From JAAYCI01 sp964370195 (GTDB lineage: Bacteria; Bacillota; Clostridia; Oscillospirales; Ruminococcaceae): a stretch of DNA of 5,305 bases. The notes below the pieces were generated by a model. That model ran no database searches, was not told where the DNA came from, and saw nothing but the letters and a program-made list of their open reading frames with translations. This document shows positions 1 through 5,305 of this stretch, piece after piece. Location: assembly GCA_964370195.1 (NCBI GenBank), contig CAYJIH010000082.1, positions 1 to 5,305 on the forward strand, read 5' to 3'. A program made the translations under genes and the position numbers. Within the stretch, counting starts at the first letter, position 1, and each line of letters opens with the position of its first letter.

Positions 1-23
1 TTTTTTGCAAAGGCAACGCCTGC

Positions 24-1265
24 CTATTTTACGTTGATGCCTTCTTTTGCGAATGCGTCAAGGAGAAGGTTCATATCACTGGGAATGGTGATGGGTTCGC
101 CACAAGCTTCAATGGCATTTGCCACGTCTTTAAGGCCGTTGCCGGTAACAACGCTTACCACGGTGGCCTCTTTTGGCAGTTTGCCTTCATCACACAATTT
201 TTTTACACCGGCTGTTCCGGCAACGCCTGCCGGCTCGCCAAACACACCGCAGGTGCTGCCAAGCAATTTTTGTGCCGCCATAATTTCGGCATCGCTTACA
301 TTCACCACAAGGCCGTTTGATTCGCGGATGGCCATCAGTGCTTTATCGGCATTGCGCGGCACACCCACTGCAATCGAATCTGCGATGGTGTTTTCTTCCA
401 TGGGGAACCACTCTTCGCCGCTTTCGATGGCGCGGTTCAACGGGCAGCATCCTTCGGCTTGCACGGAAATCAGGCGTGGCAAACGATCGATAAACCCGAT
501 GGCATGCAAATCTTTTAGTCCCTTCCAAGCACCGGCAATGGTGCAGCCATCGCCCACGGAAATGGCAATGTAATCGGGCACTTGCCAATCCAGTTGCTCC
601 ATGATTTCAAGTGCCACTGTTTTTTTGCCTTCCGAAAGGTACGGATTGATGGCCGCATTGCGGTTATACCAGCCCCAACGGTCGATGGCTTGTTTCGATA
701 AATCGAATGTTTCTTCGTAGCTTCCCTGCACAGACACCACGTGTGCACCAAATGTCATAAGCTGTGCCACTTTGCCTTTTGGTGCGCGCGATGGCACGAA
801 GATGAAGGTTTCGATGCCAGCAGCGGTTGCATTGCCGGCCAACGAAGACGCCGCATTGCCGGTGGACGAGCAAGCAATAACGCTTGCACCAGCTTCTTTT
901 GCTTTGGCAACAGCCATAGCAGAAGCACGGTCTTTTAACGATGCCGTGGGGTTTAGGCCGTCGTCTTTTACCCAAACACGTGCAAGGCCCAGCACTTCGG
1001 CCAAACGTTCTGCCTCATATAAGGGGCTCATGCCCACACGCAGCGGTGTATCCTCGGTGGTGTCCTCCACGGGAAGCAGCTCGCGGTAACGCCACATCGA
1101 CGCATTTTGGCGCTCTTTTAGCATATCTTTTGTAAACACACTGCGGATATAATCATAATCATAAATAATGTCTAAAATACCGCCACAGCTGCAACTGGTT
1201 ACGGTTGGCGTGGCTTCATGCTCTTTATTACAACGGACACATCTAGCAGTTTTTACATTCTTCAT
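24..1265 (-). CDS. Threonine synthase-family PLP enzyme (fold-type II)
   Basis: The 413-residue product is a cytosolic PLP enzyme of the threonine synthase type, the family that converts O-phosphohomoserine to threonine and phosphate. An N-terminal zinc-ribbon-like cluster (C9, C12, C25, C27) precedes the fold-type II body. The PLP-binding lysine is K111 in NPTASLKDRA, the substrate/phosphate loop is SSTGNAASS (133-141), and the late motif VVTGNGLKD (373-380) is typical of threonine synthases. The PLP-phosphate loop reads SVGDGCTIAG (236-245), where many family members have an Asn-containing GN loop. The ATG is preceded on the minus strand by AAAGGG at 1276-1281, ten bases away. The gene stands alone on its strand and faces ygeY, and its stop lies only 23 bp from the window edge. 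The fold and family are clear. Biosynthetic ThrC activity is the default reading, but the ygeY/ygeW context makes a catabolic lyase or beta/gamma-replacement role possible. I therefore leave the symbol blank. Confidence 0.85.
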   Translation of the reverse strand: MKNVKTARCVRCNKEHEATPTVTSCSCGGILDIIYDYDYIRSVFTKDMLKERQNASMWRYRELLPVEDTTEDTPLRVGMSPLYEAERLAEVLGLARVWVKDDGLNPTASLKDRASAMAVAKAKEAGASVIACSSTGNAASSLAGNATAAGIETFIFVPSRAPKGKVAQLMTFGAHVVSVQGSYEETFDLSKQAIDRWGWYNRNAAINPYLSEGKKTVALEIMEQLDWQVPDYIAISVGDGCTIAGAWKGLKDLHAIGFIDRLPRLISVQAEGCCPLNRAIESGEEWFPMEENTIADSIAVGVPRNADKALMAIRESNGLVVNVSDAEIMAAQKLLGSTCGVFGEPAGVAGTAGVKKLCDEGKLPKEATVVSVVTGNGLKDVANAIEACGEPITIPSDMNLLLDAFAKEGINVK

Positions 1266-1301
1266 TTTAAAAACACCCTTTCTTCCTACTTTTCCTATTT
1301 T

Positions 1302-1328
1302 AAATAAAGCGGTTACACCACTTTATTT
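1302..1328 (-). promoter_or_regulatory. Inverted repeat in leader of the PLP-enzyme gene
   Basis: AAATAAAG (1302-1309) is the exact reverse complement of CTTTATTT (1321-1328). Inside, one mismatched pair is followed by GGT/ACC arms (1311-1313 with 1317-1319) around three bases. The element would lie at about +10 to +36 of the transcript from the promoter at 1344-1372. It is either an operator just downstream of the start site or a leader RNA hairpin. It has no following T-run on the minus strand, so it is not a terminator. Confidence 0.45.
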
Positions 1329-1343
1329 CTTGCACTATTCTTT

Positions 1344-1372
1344 ATCATAGCAAGATATCGCCAAAAAATCAA
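1344..1372 (-). promoter_or_regulatory. SigA-type promoter of the threonine synthase-like gene
   Basis: Read on the minus strand, TTGATT (1372-1367) and TATGAT (1349-1344) are separated by exactly 17 bases. Transcription would start near 1337, giving a leader of about 72 nt before the ATG at 1265. The leader is too short for a T-box and shows none of its conserved elements. The call rests on consensus match and position only. Confidence 0.7.
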
Positions 1373-1421
1373 TAAAGAATCTTCTTTTTATAAAAAATTT
1401 TTTGGTTAACATAATTTTTGT
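1373..1421. promoter_or_regulatory. A/T-tract DNA between the two divergent promoters
   Basis: The 49 bp between the two -35 boxes is almost all A and T and includes a symmetric run of six A then six T at 1392-1403. Such tracts commonly bend DNA and act as UP elements for the alpha subunit of RNA polymerase. Here the tract is positioned to serve both divergent promoters. The role is inferred from composition and location. Confidence 0.4.
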
Positions 1422-1449
1422 TTGACAGCAGAAATTTCTGTGTTATGAT
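1422..1449 (+). promoter_or_regulatory. Extended -10 SigA promoter of the ygeY-ygeW operon
   Basis: A perfect TTGACA -35 (1422-1427) is followed after 16 bases by TATGAT (1444-1449), which is preceded by TG at 1441-1442 to form an extended -10 (TGTTATGAT). The predicted start is near 1456, giving a leader of about 72 nt. The near-consensus elements imply high basal strength, so regulation by a repressor is expected. The palindrome in the spacer fits that. Confidence 0.8.
1429..1440. promoter_or_regulatory. Candidate operator: 12-bp perfect palindrome in promoter spacer
   Basis: CAGAAATTTCTG is a perfect 12-bp palindrome sitting wholly between the -35 and the extended -10 of the ygeY promoter. 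A dimeric repressor bound there would block RNA polymerase. The GntR-type protein encoded at 4414-5151 is the obvious local candidate. However, the site does not match the usual GT-N-TA-N-AC pattern of that superfamily, so the partner is uncertain. Confidence 0.45.
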
Positions 1450-1462
1450 AGTAATAGATAAA

Positions 1463-1481
1463 CACCTACAAGCGATGGGTG
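1463..1481 (+). promoter_or_regulatory. Weak stem-loop in the ygeY leader
   Basis: CACCTA (1463-1468) can pair with TGGGTG (1476-1481), with one G-U pair, around a seven-base loop. An alternative pairing of TGCAT (1480-1484) with ATGCA (1496-1500) shares bases with it, so the two are mutually exclusive. Neither resembles a known purine or other riboswitch, and both stems are short. They may be chance structures. Confidence 0.2.
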
Positions 1482-1527
1482 CATACATATTTTAGATGCA
1501 TATTTAAACTAAACGGAGGGATTTTAA

Positions 1528-2838
1528 ATGGATTTTGAAGCAATCAAAAAAGCGGCTCAAGGGTACGAAGCAGACATGACGAAGTTTTTGCGAGATTTAA
1601 TTGCCATCCCCAGCGAAAGCTGTGAGGAAGAGGGCGTTATCCGCCGCACCATTAGCGAGATGGAGAAACTTGGTTTTGATAAAGCCGAAATCGACCCACA
1701 AGGCAACGCACTGGGCTGGATGGGCACAGGCAAAAAAATTATTGCGTACGATGGCCACATCGATACCGTGGGCGTTGGCAACATCGACAACTGGGATTTT
1801 GACCCTTACAAAGGTTTTGAAGACGACACCACCATTGGTGGCCGTGGCGGCTCGGACCAAGAGGGCGGCATTGTTTCGGCCGTGTATGGCGCAAAAATTA
1901 TGAAAGATTTGGGGCTTATCCCCGAAGACACCAGCATTTTGGTAACTGCCACTGTGCAAGAGGAAGACTGCGACGGCCTATGCTGGCAATACATTCACCT
2001 TGAAGATGGCATAAAACCGGAATTTGTGGTTTCTACCGAGCCCACAGACGGCGGCATTTATCGTGGACATCGTGGACGCATGGAAATCCGTGTGGACGTG
2101 AAAGGTATTTCCTGCCACGGTTCTGCCCCAGAGCGCGGCGACAATGCCATTTACAAAATGGCCGACATTCTGCAAGACGTGCGCTCTTTGAATGAAAACG
2201 ATTGCGAAGACAGCACCGAGATAAAAGGCCTTGTTAAAATGCTGGACAAACGCTATAATGCCGAGCACTTTGAAGATGCCAATTTCCTTGGCCGTGGCAC
2301 CATTACTGCCTCGCAAATTTTCTTCACCTCGCCCAGCCGCTGTGCTGTTTCCGATAGCTGCGCTGTGTCGCTTGACCGCCGCATGACAGCAGGCGAAACA
2401 TGGGAAAGCTGCTTAGACGAAATTCGTGCATTGCCCGCTGTGAAAAAATATGGCGATGACGTGGTGGTTTCGATGTATAAATACGACCGCCCAGCGTGGA
2501 CCGGCCTTGTATACGAAACCGAGTGCTACTTCCCCACATGGATTAACAAAGAGGAAGCACCGCACGTGCAAGCCATTGCCGAAGCACACAAAGCCATTTA
2601 TGGCGAAGAGCGCATTGGCCCCGAATGCACCATGGACAAACGCCGCCGCCCACTGATTGACAAATGGACATTCTCTACAAATGGCGTATCCATTCAAGGC
2701 CGTTACGGCATTCCTTGTGTTGGTTTTGGCCCCGGTGCCGAAAGCCAAGCACATGCACCAAACGAAGTGATTTGGAAACAAGACCTTGTTACTTGTGCCG
2801 CTGTGTATGCAGCCATCCCCGGCTTGTACAAAGGCTAA
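1528..2838 (+). CDS. ygeY: YgeY-family M20 metallohydrolase (selenium metabolism-linked)
   Basis: The 436-residue cytosolic protein belongs to the M20 (ArgE/DapE/carboxypeptidase G2-like) di-metal amidohydrolases and matches the YgeY type throughout. The metal and catalytic set is complete: H77 and D79 in YDGHIDTVG, bridging D110 in GGRGGSDQEGG, general base E145 with ligand E146 in TVQEED, E171 in STEPTD, and H409 in AHAPNE. The dimerisation lid begins near residue 180 and holds CHGSAPERGDN (196-206). The start is fixed by CGGAGGG at 1514-1520, seven bases before the ATG. YgeY genes sit in clusters linked to selenium-dependent hydroxylases and anaerobic purine catabolism, where the protein is thought to hydrolyse a ureido or N-acyl amino acid intermediate. 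Its exact substrate cannot be read from the sequence. It appears some 30 residues longer than my recollection of E. coli YgeY, with extra sequence near 222-247 and 360-378. Despite the selenium link it has no in-frame UGA. Confidence 0.92.
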   Translation: MDFEAIKKAAQGYEADMTKFLRDLIAIPSESCEEEGVIRRTISEMEKLGFDKAEIDPQGNALGWMGTGKKIIAYDGHIDTVGVGNIDNWDFDPYKGFEDDTTIGGRGGSDQEGGIVSAVYGAKIMKDLGLIPEDTSILVTATVQEEDCDGLCWQYIHLEDGIKPEFVVSTEPTDGGIYRGHRGRMEIRVDVKGISCHGSAPERGDNAIYKMADILQDVRSLNENDCEDSTEIKGLVKMLDKRYNAEHFEDANFLGRGTITASQIFFTSPSRCAVSDSCAVSLDRRMTAGETWESCLDEIRALPAVKKYGDDVVVSMYKYDRPAWTGLVYETECYFPTWINKEEAPHVQAIAEAHKAIYGEERIGPECTMDKRRRPLIDKWTFSTNGVSIQGRYGIPCVGFGPGAESQAHAPNEVIWKQDLVTCAAVYAAIPGLYKG

Positions 2839-2893
2839 TAAACCCCTTTTATAAAAATATACTACATACAAATATTTAGGAGGATTTTACACA

Positions 2894-4087
2894 ATGAGTA
2901 AAGCAATGGAACTGGCCCGTAAACTGGAGACACTGCGTTTTAATGATATGTATAAAAGCGATTTTTATTGGACATGGGACAAAAGCGACGACGAAATTGC
3001 CGCTGTGTTTGCCGTGGCCGACGCCCTGCGCGATTTGCGCGAGCACAATAAATCCACCCGTGTGTTTGATTCCGGCCTTGGCATCTCCATTTTCCGCGAC
3101 AATTCCACCCGCACCCGTTTCTCCTTTGCCTCTGCTTGCAACCTGCTTGGTTTAGAAGAGCAAGTGCTAGACGAAAAAGTGAGCCAAATTGCCCACGGCG
3201 AAACCGTGCGCGAAACAGCAAACATGGTTTCTTTTATGGCCGATGTTGTGGGCATTCGCGATGATATGTTCATTGGCGAAGGCACAAAATACATGAAAAC
3301 ATTCATGGAAGCAACTGAAGAAGGCTATCGTGGCGATATTCTAGAGCAACGTCCTACACTGGTAAACTTGCAGTGCGACGTGGACCACCCAACACAAAGC
3401 ATGAGCGATATGCTTCATGTAATCAACCATTTTGGTGGCGTTGAGAACCTAAAAGGCAAAAAAATTGCCATGACATGGGCCTATTCCCCTTCGTACGGCA
3501 AACCTTTGTCTGTTCCTCAAGGCATTGTGGGCCTGTTTACACGTTTTGGCATGGACGTATCTTTGGCACATCCTGAAGGCTACGAAATTATGTCCGACGT
3601 AGAAGAAGTGGCCAAAAAGAACGCTGCTGCCTGCGGTGGTTCGTTTACAAAAACAAACAGCATGGCCGAGGCATTCCAAGATGCAGACATTGTGTATCCA
3701 AAAAGCTGGGCCCCGTTTGCCGCTATGGAAAAACGCACAAACTTGTATCAACAAGGCGACAAAGCCGGCATTGATGCATTAGAGCAAGAACTGCTTGCCC
3801 AAAATGCAAAACACAAAGACTGGGCTTGCACAGAAGAAATGATGAAGAAAACAAAAGGCGGAAACGCATTGTACATGCACTGCCTGCCTGCCGACATCAC
3901 CGGCCTTTCTTGCAAAGAAGGCGAAGTGGATAACTCGGTGTTCGACCGTTATATTCAGCCTCTTTACAAAGAAGCTTCCTACAAACCATACATCATTGCA
4001 GCCATGATTATGCTTGCAAAAGTAAAAGACCCCGTGAAAGCATTGATGGCAATGGACAGTGCAGACAACCTGCGCAAAAAGTTTTAA
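2894..4087 (+). CDS. ygeW: YgeW-family knotted carbamoyltransferase
   Basis: The 397-residue protein is an aspartate/ornithine carbamoyltransferase superfamily member of the YgeW type and matches that family's usual length. The N-terminal domain has the carbamoyl-phosphate loop STRTR (71-75) and HPTQ (165-168). The C-terminal domain has HCLPAD (329-334). The segment SYGKPLSVPQG (200-210) corresponds to the proline-containing loop of the knotted subgroup, which includes N-acetylornithine carbamoyltransferase. YgeW proteins are not ordinary ArgF or PyrB, and their amino substrate or product has long been uncertain. In ygeWXY clusters the enzyme is thought to act on ureido acids during purine breakdown, possibly running toward carbamoyl phosphate so that a carbamate kinase can make ATP. 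AGGAGG at 2878-2883 lies ten bases before the ATG. The 55-bp gap after ygeY has no terminator, so the two genes are probably co-transcribed. No carbamate kinase gene follows here. Confidence 0.93.
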   Translation: MSKAMELARKLETLRFNDMYKSDFYWTWDKSDDEIAAVFAVADALRDLREHNKSTRVFDSGLGISIFRDNSTRTRFSFASACNLLGLEEQVLDEKVSQIAHGETVRETANMVSFMADVVGIRDDMFIGEGTKYMKTFMEATEEGYRGDILEQRPTLVNLQCDVDHPTQSMSDMLHVINHFGGVENLKGKKIAMTWAYSPSYGKPLSVPQGIVGLFTRFGMDVSLAHPEGYEIMSDVEEVAKKNAAACGGSFTKTNSMAEAFQDADIVYPKSWAPFAAMEKRTNLYQQGDKAGIDALEQELLAQNAKHKDWACTEEMMKKTKGGNALYMHCLPADITGLSCKEGEVDNSVFDRYIQPLYKEASYKPYIIAAMIMLAKVKDPVKALMAMDSADNLRKKF

Positions 4088-4112
4088 CCGTTTCTAAAAA
4101 TAGCCATGAACC

Positions 4113-4151
4113 ATCGGGCCTTCTTTTTTACAAAAAGAAGGCCCGATTTTT
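4113..4151 (+). terminator. Intrinsic terminator of the ygeY-ygeW operon
   Basis: A perfect 16-bp stem (4113-4128 with 4132-4147) with a three-base loop is followed by Ts through 4151. The lower part of the stem is GC-rich (ATCGGGCC), and the upper part is an A/T run. It begins 25 bp after the ygeW stop. On the minus strand no T-run follows, so it acts mainly for the plus strand. Confidence 0.92.
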
Positions 4152-4326
4152 GCCATAACAAACGAAATAAACATGGTTTTTCTTTGTAGTACTTTATATA
4201 TGTATAAATTTTAGTGCAAAGTAGTTTTTTGCCGTGTTGTTTAAAATGGTTTTTATTTTCACCCAATATTATGTGAAACAAAGCTATAAATTTAAGCCTA
4301 TTTACAGAAAAAAGGTAGATAGTGGC
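4152..4326. other. AT-rich gene-free region upstream of the gntR promoter
   Basis: I see no credible gene on either strand in this stretch. A minus-strand frame across it lacks a ribosome binding site and looks like low-complexity AT translation. It contains an imperfect 16-bp palindrome at 4193-4208 (TTTATA and TATAAA arms), the longer interrupted palindrome at 4257-4278, and copies of TATAAATTT at 4203-4211 and 4285-4293. These are possible regulator sites, but high AT content makes short repeats easy to find by chance. Confidence 0.5.
4257..4278. promoter_or_regulatory. Interrupted palindrome upstream of the gntR promoter
   Basis: TTTCAC (4257-4262) and GTGAAA (4273-4278) are exact inverted arms, and the centre of symmetry falls in the self-complementary AATATT (4265-4270). 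Nine of eleven base pairs over 22 bp are symmetric. The element ends 48 bp upstream of the -35 at 4327. It has the size of a dimeric regulator site. The order of the half-sites is opposite to the TGTGA-N6-TCACA of CRP, so it is not a CRP/FNR box. Confidence 0.4.
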
Positions 4327-4355
4327 TTGTTTTATGTAGCACAAAATGGTATAAT
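4327..4355 (+). promoter_or_regulatory. Extended -10 promoter of the GntR-type regulator gene
   Basis: A perfect TATAAT (4350-4355) carries the upstream TG of an extended -10 (TGGTATAAT, 4347-4355). The -35 is TTGTTT (4327-4332), 17 bases away. The start would fall near 4362, with a leader of about 52 nt. The regulator therefore has its own promoter independent of the operon in front of it. Confidence 0.75.
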
Positions 4356-4359
4356 AAAT

Positions 4360-4380
4360 CAAATTCATACTATAAATTTG
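4360..4380. promoter_or_regulatory. Inverted repeat at the gntR transcription start
   Basis: CAAATT (4360-4365) and AATTTG (4375-4380) are inverted around nine bases and overlap the predicted start site near 4362. This is a common position for an autorepression operator. The arms are short and A/T-rich, so chance is a real alternative. Confidence 0.3.
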
Positions 4381-4413
4381 CATAAATCTCATCTTTTAAG
4401 GAAGTGACATTTC

Positions 4414-5151
4414 ATGAAAAAACTACAAGTAACAGGTGCTGAAACGGAGCATCTTTCTCACCGTGCTAAAATGGCATTGCTTGAACTTATTAAAAGCGCG
4501 CAAGATGGCCAACCGTTTAAACTTCCAAACGAAGATGAATTGTCTCAAGAACTGGGTGTAAGCCGCAATGTACTGCGCGATGCGCTGATGAGCCTTGAGG
4601 AGATGGGTGTGGTGACGCGCAGGCGCAGCAAGGGCACCATTGCCTCGCCCATGGTGGCAAACACAACGTGCCGTCTAGATACATTCCCTGAGCTCATGTC
4701 GATGATACAGGAGGCCGGATACACCGCACGCGCCGAAACCATTCGGATGGGGTATGTGTTTGAGCCGGAAAGTGCCTTTGTAAACGACACAATGTACTTA
4801 AATGTTGAAAAACTATTTTTTGCAAACGATGTGCCTGTGGCATACTGTATCGACCATTTGTCCGGCACATTTACGGCAGATGTGGGCGATCATATCATGG
4901 ATTTACGCACACAAACCCACTACGGCTTTTTAGAAAAACACTGCAACACGTCTTTGGCGTACACCATGGTTGATATCAACGCAGTGGTGCCAGAGGAATG
5001 GCTTTGTGCCCTTTTAAAACCACAGCCAAGCGAGGCGGTTTTATTTTTAGACGACTTTGGGTATAATTTCGACCATGATATCGTATTGCATTCTCATATT
5101 TACTTGCGCAGCCAATACCTACATCCAAAATTCCTGCGAAAAAGCTGGTAA
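4414..5151 (+). CDS. GntR/HutC-family transcriptional regulator with UTRA domain
   Basis: The 245-residue protein has the two-part layout of HutC-type GntR regulators. An N-terminal winged helix-turn-helix covers about residues 14-78, including LPNEDELSQELGVSRNVLRDAL (37-58, recognition helix from about 49) and the wing RRRSKGTIAS. A C-terminal UTRA effector-binding domain covers about 90-240, with recognisable segments NDVPVAYCIDHL (138-149), FLEKHCNTSL (172-181) and the final HSHIYLRSQYLHPKF strand. Such proteins are usually dimeric repressors released by a small ligand. AAGGAAG at 4398-4404 lies nine bases before the ATG. The gene lies directly after the ygeY-ygeW operon and has its own promoter and terminator, so control of that operon and of the divergent PLP-enzyme gene is likely but unproven. 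An intermediate of the pathway is the plausible ligand. The family call is firm; target and effector are inferred. Confidence 0.88.
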   Translation: MKKLQVTGAETEHLSHRAKMALLELIKSAQDGQPFKLPNEDELSQELGVSRNVLRDALMSLEEMGVVTRRRSKGTIASPMVANTTCRLDTFPELMSMIQEAGYTARAETIRMGYVFEPESAFVNDTMYLNVEKLFFANDVPVAYCIDHLSGTFTADVGDHIMDLRTQTHYGFLEKHCNTSLAYTMVDINAVVPEEWLCALLKPQPSEAVLFLDDFGYNFDHDIVLHSHIYLRSQYLHPKFLRKSW

Positions 5152-5205
5152 ACAGCATAGCATCGGATTTTAAAAGGCTTTATTTTGCCAAAACAACGCA
5201 ATAAT

Positions 5206-5305
5206 TCACAAAAGCGCCCCTTTTAAAGTGGGCGCTTTTCTTTTTTTGCGCATACTCCAAACATGCTTTTCATAGTACAGGCCGTCTTTCCAAAATCGAT
5301 GCAGC
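5206..5305 (-). CDS. Possible C-terminal fragment of a convergent gene
   Basis: On the minus strand a frame is open from the window edge to a TGA at 5208-5206, about 32 residues. It contains FWKDGLYYEKHVWSMRKK, whose composition (aromatic, mixed charge) looks like real protein. I do not recognise a family. Against it, the last dozen codons run through the terminator hairpin at 5210-5247, and the fragment is too short to judge by codon use. A convergent gene sharing the terminator region with gntR would explain the arrangement. Confidence 0.25.
   Translation of the reverse strand, partial: LHRFWKDGLYYEKHVWSMRKKRKAPTLKGALL
5210..5247 (+). terminator. Intrinsic terminator after the GntR-type gene
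   Basis: AAAAGCGCCC (5210-5219) pairs perfectly with GGGCGCTTTT (5230-5239) around a ten-base loop, followed by a C and seven Ts (5241-5247). It lies 58 bp after the regulator's stop. The A-run before the stem gives only weak termination from the minus direction. Confidence 0.9.

Noticed and set aside
1..23. Possible terminator of the threonine synthase-like gene
   Set aside because: A short AGGC/GCCT stem can form, but on the minus strand it is followed by A residues, not Ts. The true terminator is probably outside the window.
12..231. Exact 13-base repeat GGCAACGCCTGCC at 12-24 and 219-231
   Set aside because: Only two copies, one inside a coding sequence with Gly/Ala-rich codons. Chance is the simplest explanation.
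1456..1527. Purine or other riboswitch in the ygeY leader
   Set aside because: The leader is about 72 nt and lacks the three-way junction and conserved loops of purine riboswitches. No terminator or anti-terminator pair is present.
1597..1959. Antisense 120-codon frame opposite the start of ygeY
   Set aside because: Shadow of the conserved YgeY coding frame with no start signals or recognisable domain.
1528..2838. Selenocysteine (in-frame UGA) in YgeY because of the selenium link
   Set aside because: The frame is uninterrupted with no UGA. The selenium association of the family is by genome context only.
2413..2871. Long antisense reading frame (152 codons) opposite the end of ygeY
   Set aside because: It lies entirely over a strongly supported gene, has no ribosome binding site, and its translation is a shadow of the codon bias of ygeY.
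4084..4392. Minus-strand 102-codon frame across the ygeW-gntR intergenic region
   Set aside because: Runs through the terminator and AT-rich DNA, lacks a ribosome binding site, and its composition looks like translated A/T-rich noise.
5263..5305. Plus-strand gene start at ATG 5263
   Set aside because: No ribosome binding site upstream, and the frame is only 14 codons before the window ends.

Overview
The window reads as a chromosomal segment of a low-to-mid GC Gram-positive bacterium, most likely an anaerobic, gut-type Clostridia-like Firmicute. This is an inference from strong AGGAGG-type ribosome binding sites, three good SigA-type promoters (two of them with an extended TGn -10), AT-rich intergenic DNA around GC-balanced genes, and the gene content. 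No species is claimed.

Layout. A PLP enzyme of the threonine synthase family lies on the minus strand (24-1265). A 262-bp divergent promoter region follows (1266-1527). On the plus strand come an M20-type metallohydrolase of the YgeY family (1528-2838) and a knotted carbamoyltransferase of the YgeW family (2894-4087), 55 bp apart with no terminator between them, so very probably one transcript. A textbook intrinsic terminator (4113-4151) closes this operon. An AT-rich, gene-free stretch (4152-4413) holds inverted repeats and a promoter for a GntR/HutC-type regulator with a UTRA ligand-binding domain (4414-5151). That gene ends in a second intrinsic terminator (5210-5247). The last 100 bases may hold the C-terminal end of an unrecognised convergent minus-strand gene.

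How the genes may work together. YgeY and YgeW are hallmark members of the ygeWXY / selenium-linked clusters associated with anaerobic purine (urate/xanthine) breakdown. There they act with YgeX, a PLP-dependent 2,3-diaminopropionate ammonia-lyase, on ureido and diamino acid intermediates. Here no YgeX is visible. Instead a different fold-type II PLP enzyme, of the threonine synthase type, faces ygeY across the promoter region. The most interesting hypothesis is that it supplies the PLP lyase or replacement step of this module and is not simply a biosynthetic ThrC. The GntR/UTRA protein is the natural local regulator candidate, and each of the three promoters carries its own inverted repeat near the core elements. 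Carbamate kinase, transporters and the selenium-dependent hydroxylases are not in the window.
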